The translations under genes were made by a program, and so were the position numbers. A stretch of 64,000 bases of DNA, from positions 334,841 through 398,840 of the forward strand of contig NW_003101670.1 of assembly GCF_000003855.2 (NCBI RefSeq), read 5' to 3'. The notes beneath the pieces are model-generated. The model searched no databases and was not told where the DNA came from. It was given only the letters and a program-made list of their open reading frames with translations. Within the stretch, counting starts at the first letter, position 1. Each line of letters opens with the position of its first letter. Positions 1 to 9,971 of the stretch are shown here, piece after piece. This stretch comes from Blastomyces gilchristii SLH14081 (taxonomy: Eukaryota; Ascomycota; Eurotiomycetes; Onygenales; Ajellomycetaceae).

Positions 1-273
1 GCTGACTAGCTACTTCAAGTCACGGTTGCAACCACACATCCCATCCCAGTCAGCCTCCAACCTCATCTCCTAAACACTGCTGTGTTGCCATCATCGCCAT
101 CCTCTGCATCATCACTTTCCCACCCAGTATCCAGTTCATTTTAACCATCTCTGTCATCTGCATTCATCAAAGACGTCGTTTTGACGGAATAGCCAATCCA
201 ATCGCACAATTGCGCGCTTCCGCTCTCCGCTTAAGCGTCTCAATACGTGACAGTCGCTCAATAAATACCAACC

Positions 274-947
274 ATGGCCACTGAAACAACCAATGGAGGT
301 ATGTCTGAGACTGGTGGATAACTCTGGAGTTGCGACTCCAGTCCTGCTTATTACATTCTGCAGTTTCGCACTTTCTGCTACTTACATTTCCCCCCTATTT
401 TCAAGCTTGTTGGATGTGCCCAGCTGAATTACTACCACGGAGCTCCCTCTCACCACATGAGTAATGTTTATTACTTTGAAAATTAACTAATCATCTTCAA
501 CCCATAGCTCCCGTAACAGGTGAAGTTCAGAAAGAAGATAATAGCAACACCGCTACCGTGGATGTTGGAAAGCCAGCCGCGCTGAATGAGGACGCGCATA
601 AAGCGGTCAGCGCACCCCAGGCGGGAACTGCTACATCTCCTAGCGTGGATAAAGATGCTGACAGCTCTTCAAAGAGCGCGGGAGACAAGCACGAACGCGA
701 CGATGCAGCCGACAAAGCCGCCCAGGCGCCAAAAGATGAACCTGCCAACAAAAAACAGAAATCCGATACCGAACCCTTCAAGGGAACAAATGGAACCCAA
801 GCCAACACTGCGACAAATGGCGAGAAGAAGAGGGGCCCAGGCAGACCCAAGAAGAGCGAGGGAAGCACGAAAACTGAAAAGAAAACCCCCAAGCCTCGCG
901 CCACTGAGGGAATTGGAAGCCGAACTCGGAGTCGTGTCAAGGCATAG
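274..947 (+). CDS. small AT-hook-like basic/acidic protein
   Basis: Two exons, 274-298 and 508-947; the intron starts GTATGT and ends CATAG, and the junction codon G|CT keeps the frame. The product is about 155 residues, starts MATETTNGAPV, and is mostly low-complexity and charged (Ala, Lys, Asp, Ser, Thr). Near the C-terminus it has a GPGRPKK core, the AT-hook motif that binds the minor groove of AT-rich DNA, and it ends in a basic RTRSRVKA tail. I infer a small nuclear, chromatin-associated protein. There is no other domain and no membrane segment. The ATG context (accATGG) is good and an in-frame start further upstream is not needed. Family name unknown. Confidence 0.75.
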
Positions 948-2132
948 AAAAGATGATTGTCACGTCCTCCCTATGGGCAGTATCGCTAGAACTTCTCAGC
1001 TACTGCGGGTTTCAGTGCACGCCTTCAATTCTCATGCTCCCGAGCCCAAATCCTCGTGATCGTGTGTTTAGTTGTTTGAAGCTCTGATTCTTTCTTGCCC
1101 ATGTTTTCTTCATGTGTTTTTATTTTGTTCAATCTCTCTGAATAAGGTTTCTAGTACTAGCTCAATTTCTTGTTTTTTCATGTGCCTTTTAACTTATTTT
1201 CCTTACGTGATCTCTTTCATTTTCTCTTTATCTGATTTCGGCTTGATGGACATACTAAGGCGCACTTCAGGAACTGAGGGACAGGAGGCAAATGGACAAA
1301 GGACAACGCAAGGCTTCTTGTCGTTGTGGGACAACAAACATTACAAAAATTAAATGACTGAAAAGATTGAATGTTTCGCAAGCAGAATCCTTTTCTATTA
1401 TCAGTTGCACAACTCTGCATCCCGCAGACATAGCTCTGTTTGGAAGCTTTAAATATTTTCGCACAAGTAACCTACCAAACAGCTTTGTTGGAGGACCGTT
1501 CAGTATATGTAAACGATTTATGCCCTTTTCATACATACCCTGTTTTAATAGAAGTTGGAATAAGAAACGAAGCGTACTTACGCGATGAAACGAAACAGGA
1601 ATGCTGCCTACTAGAGCAATGTGTTAAATATCTAGATAATATATCCACAAATTGAAAGGCATAAATCACATCTTTTACTTTGTTAGTTAAGTAGTGACAG
1701 GATTTCTCATGGCCCTGGGAAACAACCCTGAGGCGGCTACTCAACCAGAGATCATATTTGTTGATGTGCCGGTGTCAAGTGTTTCACGGCATATTTTTTA
1801 CTTTACGCGGAACATATTCACGCTGATATTTCAGGGCGATATTCTGCACAACTATTGCCCTCTTCAATGTGCGTCATAAGGACAGGCGACTTGTCTCCCA
1901 CGCCTCGTCGGCACTCGGGGGTTGCGTCTTCCATCAATCGCCCCACGACTTCGGCTGCGGCTGCGCTGTAACTAACCTCCACCAGCGCTGCATACTGCCG
2001 CTTGCGCCTTCACAATACCTATAAAGATTCCCTCCAATACCTCTTCAAGGCCCCCGAAAACGAAAGGCCGTTTCAGCCCACCTTCGACTAGCCCAAGTTT
2101 TGCTGCATAGCATGGACGGGTAAACCTGTCTC
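948..2132. other. intergenic, no gene seen
   Basis: Contains the 3' region of the AT-hook gene and the promoter/5' leader of the ubiquitin protease gene. Open frames here are short, lack codon bias and have no recognisable product. A three-codon open frame (ATG GAC GGG TAA, 2112-2123) lies nine bases before the protease start. Confidence 0.6.
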
Positions 2133-4064
2133 ATGCCCGACAAACCTGCAACCGTTGCAGCCTATGCTGCTGGCGCTTCCCTAGCCGCTATTACCCTCTT
2201 CTACGTTTTCGGCCCCAACTTTACAATCGACGGCGAGGAATCGAATGGCAGCAGCAGGAAAAAGGGCATTGTCGGCCTGTTGAACCCGTCCAATGACTGC
2301 TTTATCAACTCCGTCCTCCAAGCCCTGGCCGGCCTGGGTGACCTCCGCTTATACCTGATACGAGAACTCTATCGACGTGAGCTGGAGGGCCCCGAAATAT
2401 ACGATGCCTTGCCGGATATCGAAAACGTCCCACGTGGAGCGACGCCTGAGAAGGTTCGCGACCTGCAGCAGGCACCCGTTACCAAAGCCCTGAAGGAGAT
2501 GCTTGACAGCTTAAACGAGCGGCCTATATATAGGAAGACGATCTCCGCGCGAGGGTTTATATTGGCTTTGGAGAGGGCGTTCCGAACGCGGATCAGCCGG
2601 AATCAGCAGGACGCGCAAGAATTTTTACAAATTGTTGCAGAACGCCTCTGTGACGAATACCACGCCGGTGTTAAGGCACGGGAAAGGGCGGCTAGGTCCT
2701 CTCTCAGCGTCGATGTGGTGGGTTCGATGGTGGATGTGAAGTCTGTAATTGGATACAATGTTGGGAACAGTGACTCGGAGTTAGAGAACGGATCACCATC
2801 CACGGATGTGAAGGCGGAGACTCTGGATACCGAGTTTCCTTTCCCATTTGAAGGGATGATGGAGTCTCAAATAGAATGCCAATCGTGCCACTATAGATAC
2901 AAGCCAAACCAGACCTCGTTCGTCAACCTTACACTTCAGGTGCCCCAGCAGAGCTCTACTACTCTAAGTTCGTGCTTCGACGGCCTGCTCAAAACGGAAT
3001 ATATCGACGACTTCCGATGCGACAACTGCGTCCTTCTGCAAGCACATCAAATGAAGAAAGCAGAAATGGAGAAGACTAAGTCGGCGCGGGAATTCAAACA
3101 CCTGGACCGCGAACTTTCTCTCATCCGAGACGCCCTTGAAAGTGACCCGGAAACCGTCCCCAAGGGCGTCAGTATGCCAAATGCCCATGACGTCCCAAAG
3201 CGCAACATCGCAAGACATATGCGAATCACTTCCTTCCCCAAATTGATAGCCATACATCTATCCCGTTCAATATTCGATCAGAATAGCTCTACAAAAAACG
3301 CCGCCAAGGTGTCGTTTCCCGAACGACTGCCTATTGGCGGCATCCTCGATCAGAAGTGGTACAAGCTGCTGGGCATAGTCTGCCACAAGGGCAGCCATCA
3401 CAGCGGCCATTACGAATCCTTCCGGCGCAACCATCTTTACGCGCCCTTTTCTACCCCAGACGTTTTCCGCTCTTACTCGCAAAGTCGCTCAACAAGTCAG
3501 AACCCATCGACTGCCCCGAGCCCCCAAATTCACCCGAAACAGAAGACTCCTGCCGGCCAGGATTCTGACGCTAGTCCTCTCAGCATTTCCGATAACTCTC
3601 CATCTCCATCAGCGTCTAGCGCTTCCCTTCCTATCCCTTCATTGTCCGCGTCCCCTTCCCGGCCCTCAACCGGCATAAGCGGAGGAACAGTGGGCCCTCT
3701 AGCTCCGGTGTCCCAACAATCAACTCCCCCGCTACAACAGCAACAAGAACAAGAAGAGAATCAAGACCCCTCCATATCATCACCTGCTACGCCACGATTG
3801 ACTCTATCCCCCTCGTCGGATGCCGCTGCATCTACTTCCGCTAGCCTAAGGCGCCAGTCGAGCACGAAGAGTGCAAAAATTCCAGTACCGGGCGCCGGGC
3901 TCCAGTCTCGTATCCGGCGGAAAAAACGGGCGAATGACCGCTGGTGGCGGATCAGCGATGATAAGGTTAAAGAATGCAAAACTAGCGATGTGCTGGGGAT
4001 GCAGAGGGAGGTTTATTTGCTTTTCTACGAAATGGAGAGGCCGGGTGATGATGAACAAGAATAG
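2133..4064 (+). CDS. ubiquitin carboxyl-terminal hydrolase, membrane-anchored (Ubp16-like)
   Basis: Single exon, 643 residues. A hydrophobic segment at about residues 8-27 comes first, suggesting an organelle outer-membrane anchor as in yeast Ubp16 and animal USP30. The peptidase C19 domain follows: Cys box with catalytic Cys56 (GLLNPSNDCF), QDAQEF at about 160, two CxxC pairs (CQSC and CDNC) of the zinc ribbon, and the His box GHYESF with His426. Between the His box and the final block (WWRISDDKVKEC ... REVYLLFYEMER) there is an insert of about 180 residues made of Ser/Pro and Gln/Glu repeats. The Cys box reads NPSNDCF where the family usually has NxGNTCF. It is expected to remove ubiquitin from proteins at a membrane. 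The first in-frame ATG was chosen; it directly precedes the anchor. Confidence 0.88.
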   Translation: MPDKPATVAAYAAGASLAAITLFYVFGPNFTIDGEESNGSSRKKGIVGLLNPSNDCFINSVLQALAGLGDLRLYLIRELYRRELEGPEIYDALPDIENVPRGATPEKVRDLQQAPVTKALKEMLDSLNERPIYRKTISARGFILALERAFRTRISRNQQDAQEFLQIVAERLCDEYHAGVKARERAARSSLSVDVVGSMVDVKSVIGYNVGNSDSELENGSPSTDVKAETLDTEFPFPFEGMMESQIECQSCHYRYKPNQTSFVNLTLQVPQQSSTTLSSCFDGLLKTEYIDDFRCDNCVLLQAHQMKKAEMEKTKSAREFKHLDRELSLIRDALESDPETVPKGVSMPNAHDVPKRNIARHMRITSFPKLIAIHLSRSIFDQNSSTKNAAKVSFPERLPIGGILDQKWYKLLGIVCHKGSHHSGHYESFRRNHLYAPFSTPDVFRSYSQSRSTSQNPSTAPSPQIHPKQKTPAGQDSDASPLSISDNSPSPSASSASLPIPSLSASPSRPSTGISGGTVGPLAPVSQQSTPPLQQQQEQEENQDPSISSPATPRLTLSPSSDAAASTSASLRRQSSTKSAKIPVPGAGLQSRIRRKKRANDRWWRISDDKVKECKTSDVLGMQREVYLLFYEMERPGDDEQE

Positions 4065-7000
4065 ATCTTTCTACCTCAAGGCTAGGAAAACAAAATGAAA
4101 ATAGAAGGGGATGAATGGTAGGGCCCCCCCCGGGGGGGGGGAGGTTGGAGAAATTTTAAAAAAATTGAACACGAAGCAAATGAGGAAATAGAGGAAACCT
4201 GCAGAGAAAAAAAATACTGAAGCATGGAGGGGAAGAAGGGAAGGGGTCTCGGATGGAATCAACAGACAATATCATCAAAGATATCAACTTATTTTCCCCT
4301 TCGGTTGGCGCGAAATGATTTGCTTTTCACTTTCACCATTCTCCCCGTTGGTGCTTTATTTTTCTTTTCTTTCTTTTTGCACTGGGTTAGAGGGAAGCAA
4401 CGCTATCCCTTCGGTTATTTCCTTTATTCATTTTTATCTCATTTTTATCTCATTTTTATCTCATTTTAATGTTTAGCAAGTTATCACTAGTTAAATAGTC
4501 ATCTTTTTAGCATACTGACTCATATGTATGTATCTTCAGAAGATTTTACCGCCCTTCACTCTATGTTCGAGTTATATATAAGTTACATATATTGATATAT
4601 ATAGAGTTTAGGCTTGAAACAGTTCTAGTTAAACTATTCACTTATACACTTTCATGTTCTTCAGAACTTTGTTCTTTCAAACATGCCTCATCATTATTAC
4701 CCGGTGTAGTGGGAATGATATATAACCCGGCAGTTTTAGCCGTGGATGGTAAGCCCTACTTTCTTGAATTTCATGGCTTCTACCATGGATTAGGGTACGA
4801 CGCCAAGGGGTAACATGTAGTTACTGTATATGTACATATTGTGCCTTCCTGCTCTGCTGGGCAAGAAGGGTCGGATGAGGACAGTACATCCAGGATTAGA
4901 GCGCCTGCAAACTCGTAATTTAACTTGTTCTCTAATCGCCCTGCCCCAAACGATGTGTCTGCCACTGATCACCTCGTTGCGGATGGATGTGTCGTTTGTC
5001 CTCGGCAAGAACACTTCGTGAGTCGTTCGCTACATTACGAAGTGGCCGCTAGCATGGCAAGATTGCCGCTCTCCTTGAATTTTTCGTATTCCGCGTTCCA
5101 CATGAGAGATGTCCAAAAAACATCATACACAATCGTCACTAAAAATTATAGGTTGCACTCCCCTGCGAAGTATTTGCGGTATGCCTTGCCCCGCGACTTA
5201 AAAACGATTTAAACCGGGAGGCCAAAACTCTCCAGCCGTCCGGATAGATATCGATGGCAGAATTCGGCTTCGCGCTTGGTGTCACACTTCCAACGGAATG
5301 TCATAACATAGGGATATAAAGGAGCATGGATGCTCCTAGGGAATTTGTCTGAAGGGCATGCTTGATCTCAATCCTCTCTTGGATCTACAATAATACTATT
5401 GTTCGAAATTGATTGTGTTCTGTCGCTACCCGACAGACGTGGGACGCAGTAAAGTGCAGTCCACCGTGATAAATTCCAGAGCAATGGAGCTTCAGAGGGC
5501 TGAGAAGTCGCACTGGTTGTGTTTGTAAGGAGGGTTGTGATAACCAGTCAAGAAACCATTCTCGGAATTTTGGTTTCAGGCTTCCAGCAATGTTCCTAAC
5601 CCTCGTCCGTCCCTGCTCTGGTCTGAGCCAAACGCTGGAAACCGGACCAGAATGGTAGTTAATAAGGGTAATGGAATGGTAATGGAATGGTAATGGAATG
5701 CACGGAGAATGAACTGGCGAGCTTGCCTTATCCACTTGCACTCACGACAGCCCAAAGCACAAATAATAAAATATCCCTACAAGGGGGAAACATAAATCGA
5801 GGTGAATGTACCCCGCAATTTGGATTCCAGCCAGTAGAAGAATATGGATGCCCGTTTATGGGGGTCAACGGAAGAACAATATGAAGAGCAGAACCCTTCT
5901 TTGACCCGTCAATCAGCTGCTGAACTGGAAGGGCTAGGTGGCTGGAGAAGGGATCCGTATGAGCCACGTTCGTGCTTTCGGGGCCAAGAGGGACATTGCC
6001 CAACAGAGCTTCAAAAATAACTGGTCTGACATACAGGCATGGTCCTGAAGGATTTGGATTATTGCAGAAACACATCTCAAGTCCTTGATTCCCTGTTAAT
6101 CCGTAGACAGGGCACTGGTTGTTTTGTTTTATATCAAATGAGGAATATCACCAGATAACCAAGCGTAGTTGCTCATGTCGCAAATCAGACTCTTGCTGAT
6201 AATCCGTAAGAAGGCTTGACAGTTGAGGTGAATAATTTGGATTTGCAGAAAAAACAACCTCACCTCATTATTCGTCTAAAATAGCGGCCGGATGGGATGA
6301 GCCGGATAGCGGGTAGGTATACGCTGTATATCCCTTGGTGCCACGACGAGCGCTGTCCGCCTCCGGCCCATCCATGGCCCCAAGCGTCCTATTGTCCTGC
6401 AGGCCAATTGACTTCCCTCCTCTGGAGTAAGCTGGATCCAAGCGCGACACTCCTCCTCGAATCATTGCGCACGGGGAGCCGGGATGAGGAACCATTCCAG
6501 AACGCGGACGGGGAGGAGGAAGTTCCCAGGGTGGAGGAGGAGACCTAGTCCACAGTCGCCCGTTTTAAGGCCGGTTAATTGGAACATAACATGTCTTGAT
6601 CTCCGCTAGCATTCCCTTAGTTACCCTTCACAGATTCACAGAATCACCACCAAAGTCGACAATCCTCGTCGCCCACGCGGGTCATGGCGCCCGGCGGCGC
6701 GAGCAGAAGGGAAATCGAGCAACAATGGGCATTCGCCCGCAGGCTTAGAGGGCCATGATTGGTGGTTATTGACAATGATAAGTTACTGGATGCCCAGCCG
6801 GATGACCTTTAGCTCGTTTGTGACGGCGAAGGATAATATCCGCCCGGAACATCTGCCGTCCCCCTCCCCTTTTGGTTTCCCTCCTGTTTATTTATTTATG
6901 GCTGCCCTTCAAAATTCTCCTTTGTCCGTCTCGACAAGATCATCCTTCTCCCCCAATTTCAACCCCTCCAAAGGCCAGAAGCTTGACCGAAGAATTCTAG

Positions 7001-7145
7001 TTCTGCTATAAATAACAATACCAATATCCCAAAACCAAACAATCACCACCGCTTAGGTAGTTATCTTCCGCATTCAGTCAGGTCTCTGGAAACTTTATAC
7101 CAAAGCGCATTTTCCCACCTTTACTCTTCCAGATATTTTTTCACT
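4065..7145. other. 3.1 kb gene-poor stretch
   Basis: No convincing gene on either strand. It contains an 11-base tandem repeat (ATTTTTATCTC, about three copies near 4429-4462), another (GGTAATGGAAT, about three copies near 5666-5700), AT-rich stretches near 4560-4620, and from about 6600 the promoter and leader of the methyltransferase gene. A short open frame at 5254 starting MAEFGFALG is too short to support. Confidence 0.55.
4124..4141. repeat. C8G10 self-complementary run
   Basis: Eight C followed directly by ten G, 60 bases after the stop codon of the ubiquitin protease gene. The run is a perfect inverted repeat with no loop and would pair with itself in DNA or RNA. It may be a slippage-prone site or an assembly artefact. 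Confidence 0.8.
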
Positions 7146-9258
7146 ATGGCCAACGACGCTCATAATGCGGTGCCAAATATCGAAGCAGATGTCTGTTCCG
7201 TCTTCTTTTTACTTACCTTTGGTTTTCACCAAATACCAACCTTCGGAATTAACCTTGATATTTATGTGTAGCCTAATGACGATACCGACTCTGCATTCGA
7301 GGGCTCGTGAGTTTCCCAGTGCTTCCTCCTATTCTAGCTTGGGAACATGCTTTCTATATACTTGATCCGTAACAGGATCTAGTGAGTATTCTTGCTGATT
7401 TATGGTTCTCGGTAATATCACAGCGTGGGAAGTGCCAGTTATGCAACGACGCTTGCCTCCAGCATAAAAAACTATGTGTAAGGAATCACATTCCTATATC
7501 AATCAGCGCCTTCTTATACATATATATATATATATGTATATATTTATTCTTCTCTGAATTTGAGGAGCTCTGACAACCTGCTAGATATGCGGTACGTGGA
7601 AATGTTCTCACAGATACAACGTCTACCGAGGCCGTTGTCATTTCCAATCCTGAAGGGCCGGCTTGAGAGCTACGAATGCTGATACAACGACCGCCTACTT
7701 GCGACTTCTGGGGACTTAGAACGGAAGACGTTACAATTCGTTCCGCGCTGGGGAATATATTTTGGTGGGTCCATAATCTCCTCGCCATATGTGATTACGT
7801 TTGGAAAATCTGGGACTAACATATTCTCGCTCCTTCCCGTCAGCCAAATGATGAAGACGAGCAGGATCGCATGGACTTGGTAAGGATATCCGAAGCTTAG
7901 CCATAATCCTCTCCGACGTCATATACTATACTGGTAATTGCGCAATTACCTTTTGAAGAAATTCATCTGACCGCCCCTCGGAACACAGACCCACCACATC
8001 TACAAACTGCTCTTAGGTGGAGATATATATGTTTCCCCGATAAAAGCGAATCCACAGCGAGTTCTTGATATTGGAACAGGCACTGGTATGGCGCGGTTTC
8101 GGCCCTTTACCTATCGATATCTTGTTTGCCCTGGCCCTCTCTGACCATCCCTTCGAAACAGGAATATGGGCGATTGACTTTGCAGAGTGAGTACTGCTAT
8201 CTATAATTCTGGTTTCTTTGTCTGTGAATTAGCTCTAACTTAGTGTATCAATTGCAGCGCACACCCCGAGTCGCATGTTGTGGGTAAGCATTATCGCCTA
8301 TTTTAGAATGCTGCCCAAGTATTCTGAAGAATTATTATTTAATAGTCATCTTATAGGGAATGATCTGAGTCCCATCCAACCATCATGGTAAGAATTGAAA
8401 CATTCTTTGACAGCACCCACGCGCACACAATCTCCTCCCCCCTCATTTCCCTTTTGTGCCCCTTTTTTGGTTGTTGGAGCAAGCAACCGACCCACCATCT
8501 TCTACCTGCAGGGTCCCCACGAACTGTGTCTTTGAGATCGACGACCTCGAGGCAACATGGCCATATACCCGACCATTCGACTTCATCCATGCGCGCGAAC
8601 TAGCCGGATCAATCGGCGACTTCGACAAGCTCTTCGAGCAGGCTTACAAGAACCTGGTGCCGGGCGGATACTTTGAGATTCAATCCATCGAGCCGTGTTT
8701 CCTTAGCGATGACGGGACGCTCGAGAAAGCAAAACATGCGTTGGAATGGATGCATATGGAATACGAAGCAAGTGCCAAGTTTGGAAAGCCATTGGAGATC
8801 GTGAAGACGTTTCCGGAGAAGTTGAAGCAGGCTGGGTTCGTGGATGTTAAGACCACGCTTAAGAAGGTGAGAGATCCTATATACCTACCCGCGTCTGCCC
8901 ACGGCCTCTCTCTTCCCCTCCTCTTCTTGTTATTATCTTCCCCTCGTCTCAACATAAGTTAATTAAAACCTTATCTAATGTGCGTGTTAAAAAATTTTTA
9001 AAAAATTAGCTCCCCATCGGTACCTGGCCCAAGGACAAGAAGTTGAAAGAAATCGGGCGCTTCCAGCAGCTGCAGGTATTGCAGGCGCTGGAGCCGTACT
9101 CGCTCTTCCTCTTCACGAAGATTCTGGGGTGGAGTGCCGAGGAGACCCAGGTGCTTCTCTCCGGGGTCCGCAAGGATATCAAAAACCGAGAGATCCATAT
9201 GTACGGCTGGGTACATTTCACATATGGCAGGAAGCCTGAAGATGCCGCCACTTCCTAG
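7146..9258 (+). CDS. SAM-dependent methyltransferase, LaeA/UMTA-like
   Basis: Eleven exons by hand: 7146-7190, 7272-7306, 7424-7475, 7720-7764, 7845-7880, 7989-8085, 8162-8186, 8258-8283, 8357-8387, 8512-8866, 9010-9258; about 331 residues. All phases agree. A six-base exon 7376-7381 could also be included without changing the frame. The order of blocks matches this fungal family: NGRRYNSFRAGEY, PNDEDEQDRMDL, motif I VLDIGTGTGIW (from about residue 96), a GNDLSPIQPSW block, then NLVPGGYFEIQ. The family is class I methyltransferases; some members such as LaeA act as nuclear regulators of secondary metabolism, most have unknown substrates. The usual YENGRRYH block lacks its Glu here, so one more tiny exon may lie in the 244-base intron before 7720. 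No metabolite gene cluster is seen beside it. Confidence 0.85.
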
Positions 9259-9497
9259 GCATACCTAGCTACCATTCTTTTGTATGGGAAGATCCCATTC
9301 GGATACAATATTAAGTCAAGAAGTGGGGAGGTTAGACGGGGTTGTTGATGGGCAGTTTTTCGTTTTACATTGTTTTTCTTCCGTTTACAATTTTTTTAGC
9401 CATTATTCTTTACCACTACCATCATCTTTTTCTTGCATTGCACTGATGACGACCTAATCTGACGAACATATATGATATATGATATATATCGTCCCGC

Positions 9498-9554
<57 letters not shown>

Positions 9555-9884
9555 CCGTATGGTACTTTTCGTCACCCTTACATTTTTTTCCTTTGAGATG
9601 TCTTTTCCCCGCATTTACTGGCGATCAGTAAGTAGTTATTATTATTTTGTTTCCAAGAGGGGTGGAACAGATATACACCCTCACGAATAAAAATACCCAC
9701 CAGTCACAACTGTTTGATAATAATACTATTTTATCCTGACATCTCTGAAAGACTGTCTCTCCCGAATTGCACCCCTGTCATCTATCTATTCCTCCAAGAC
9801 TACGTAGGGTATGGCCGTTTCCGGCAAAACTCACTATAACTCACATACCACAAGATGCTATTCTTGGAAGCAGTACTAAGTGCA
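9259..9884. other. intergenic with long T41/A12 tract
   Basis: 3' region of the methyltransferase gene. It holds 41 consecutive T (9502-9542) followed at once by 12 A (9543-9554). Nothing else is recognised. Confidence 0.6.
9502..9554. repeat. poly-T(41)/poly-A(12) tract
   Basis: Uninterrupted T run followed directly by an A run, preceded by a short (AT)n stretch at 9471-9489. The length may be affected by sequencing slippage. Confidence 0.85.
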
Positions 9885-9958
9885 GGCCGCGTGGCCTAAT
9901 GGTTAAGGCGTTGGTTTTCGGCACCAAAGATTTGTGCGTTCGAATCGCACCGTGGTCG
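9885..9958 (+). tRNA. tRNA-Arg (anticodon UCG)
   Basis: A full cloverleaf can be drawn without an intron. The acceptor stem GGCCGCG pairs with CGTGGTC (two G-U pairs), with discriminator G. The D stem is GCCT/AGGC around AATGGTTA. The anticodon stem TTGGT/ACCAA carries the loop TTTCGGC, so the anticodon is TCG, reading CGA and other Arg CGN codons. The T stem GTGCG/CGCAC carries the loop TTCGAAT. The B box GTTCGAATC lies at 9938-9946. The variable loop appears to be six bases. 3' CCA is not encoded, as usual in eukaryotes. Confidence 0.93.
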
Positions 9959-9964
9959 ATGAAA

Positions 9965-9971
9965 TTTTTTT
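9965..9971 (+). terminator. RNA polymerase III terminator of tRNA-Arg
   Basis: Seven T start seven bases after the tRNA end, followed by further T runs to about 10020. A run of four or more T is the usual polymerase III stop signal. Confidence 0.8.

Noticed and set aside
7146..9258. Secondary-metabolite gene cluster around the LaeA-like methyltransferase
   Set aside because: No synthase, transporter or tailoring gene lies nearby; the flanks are gene-poor or carry housekeeping genes.
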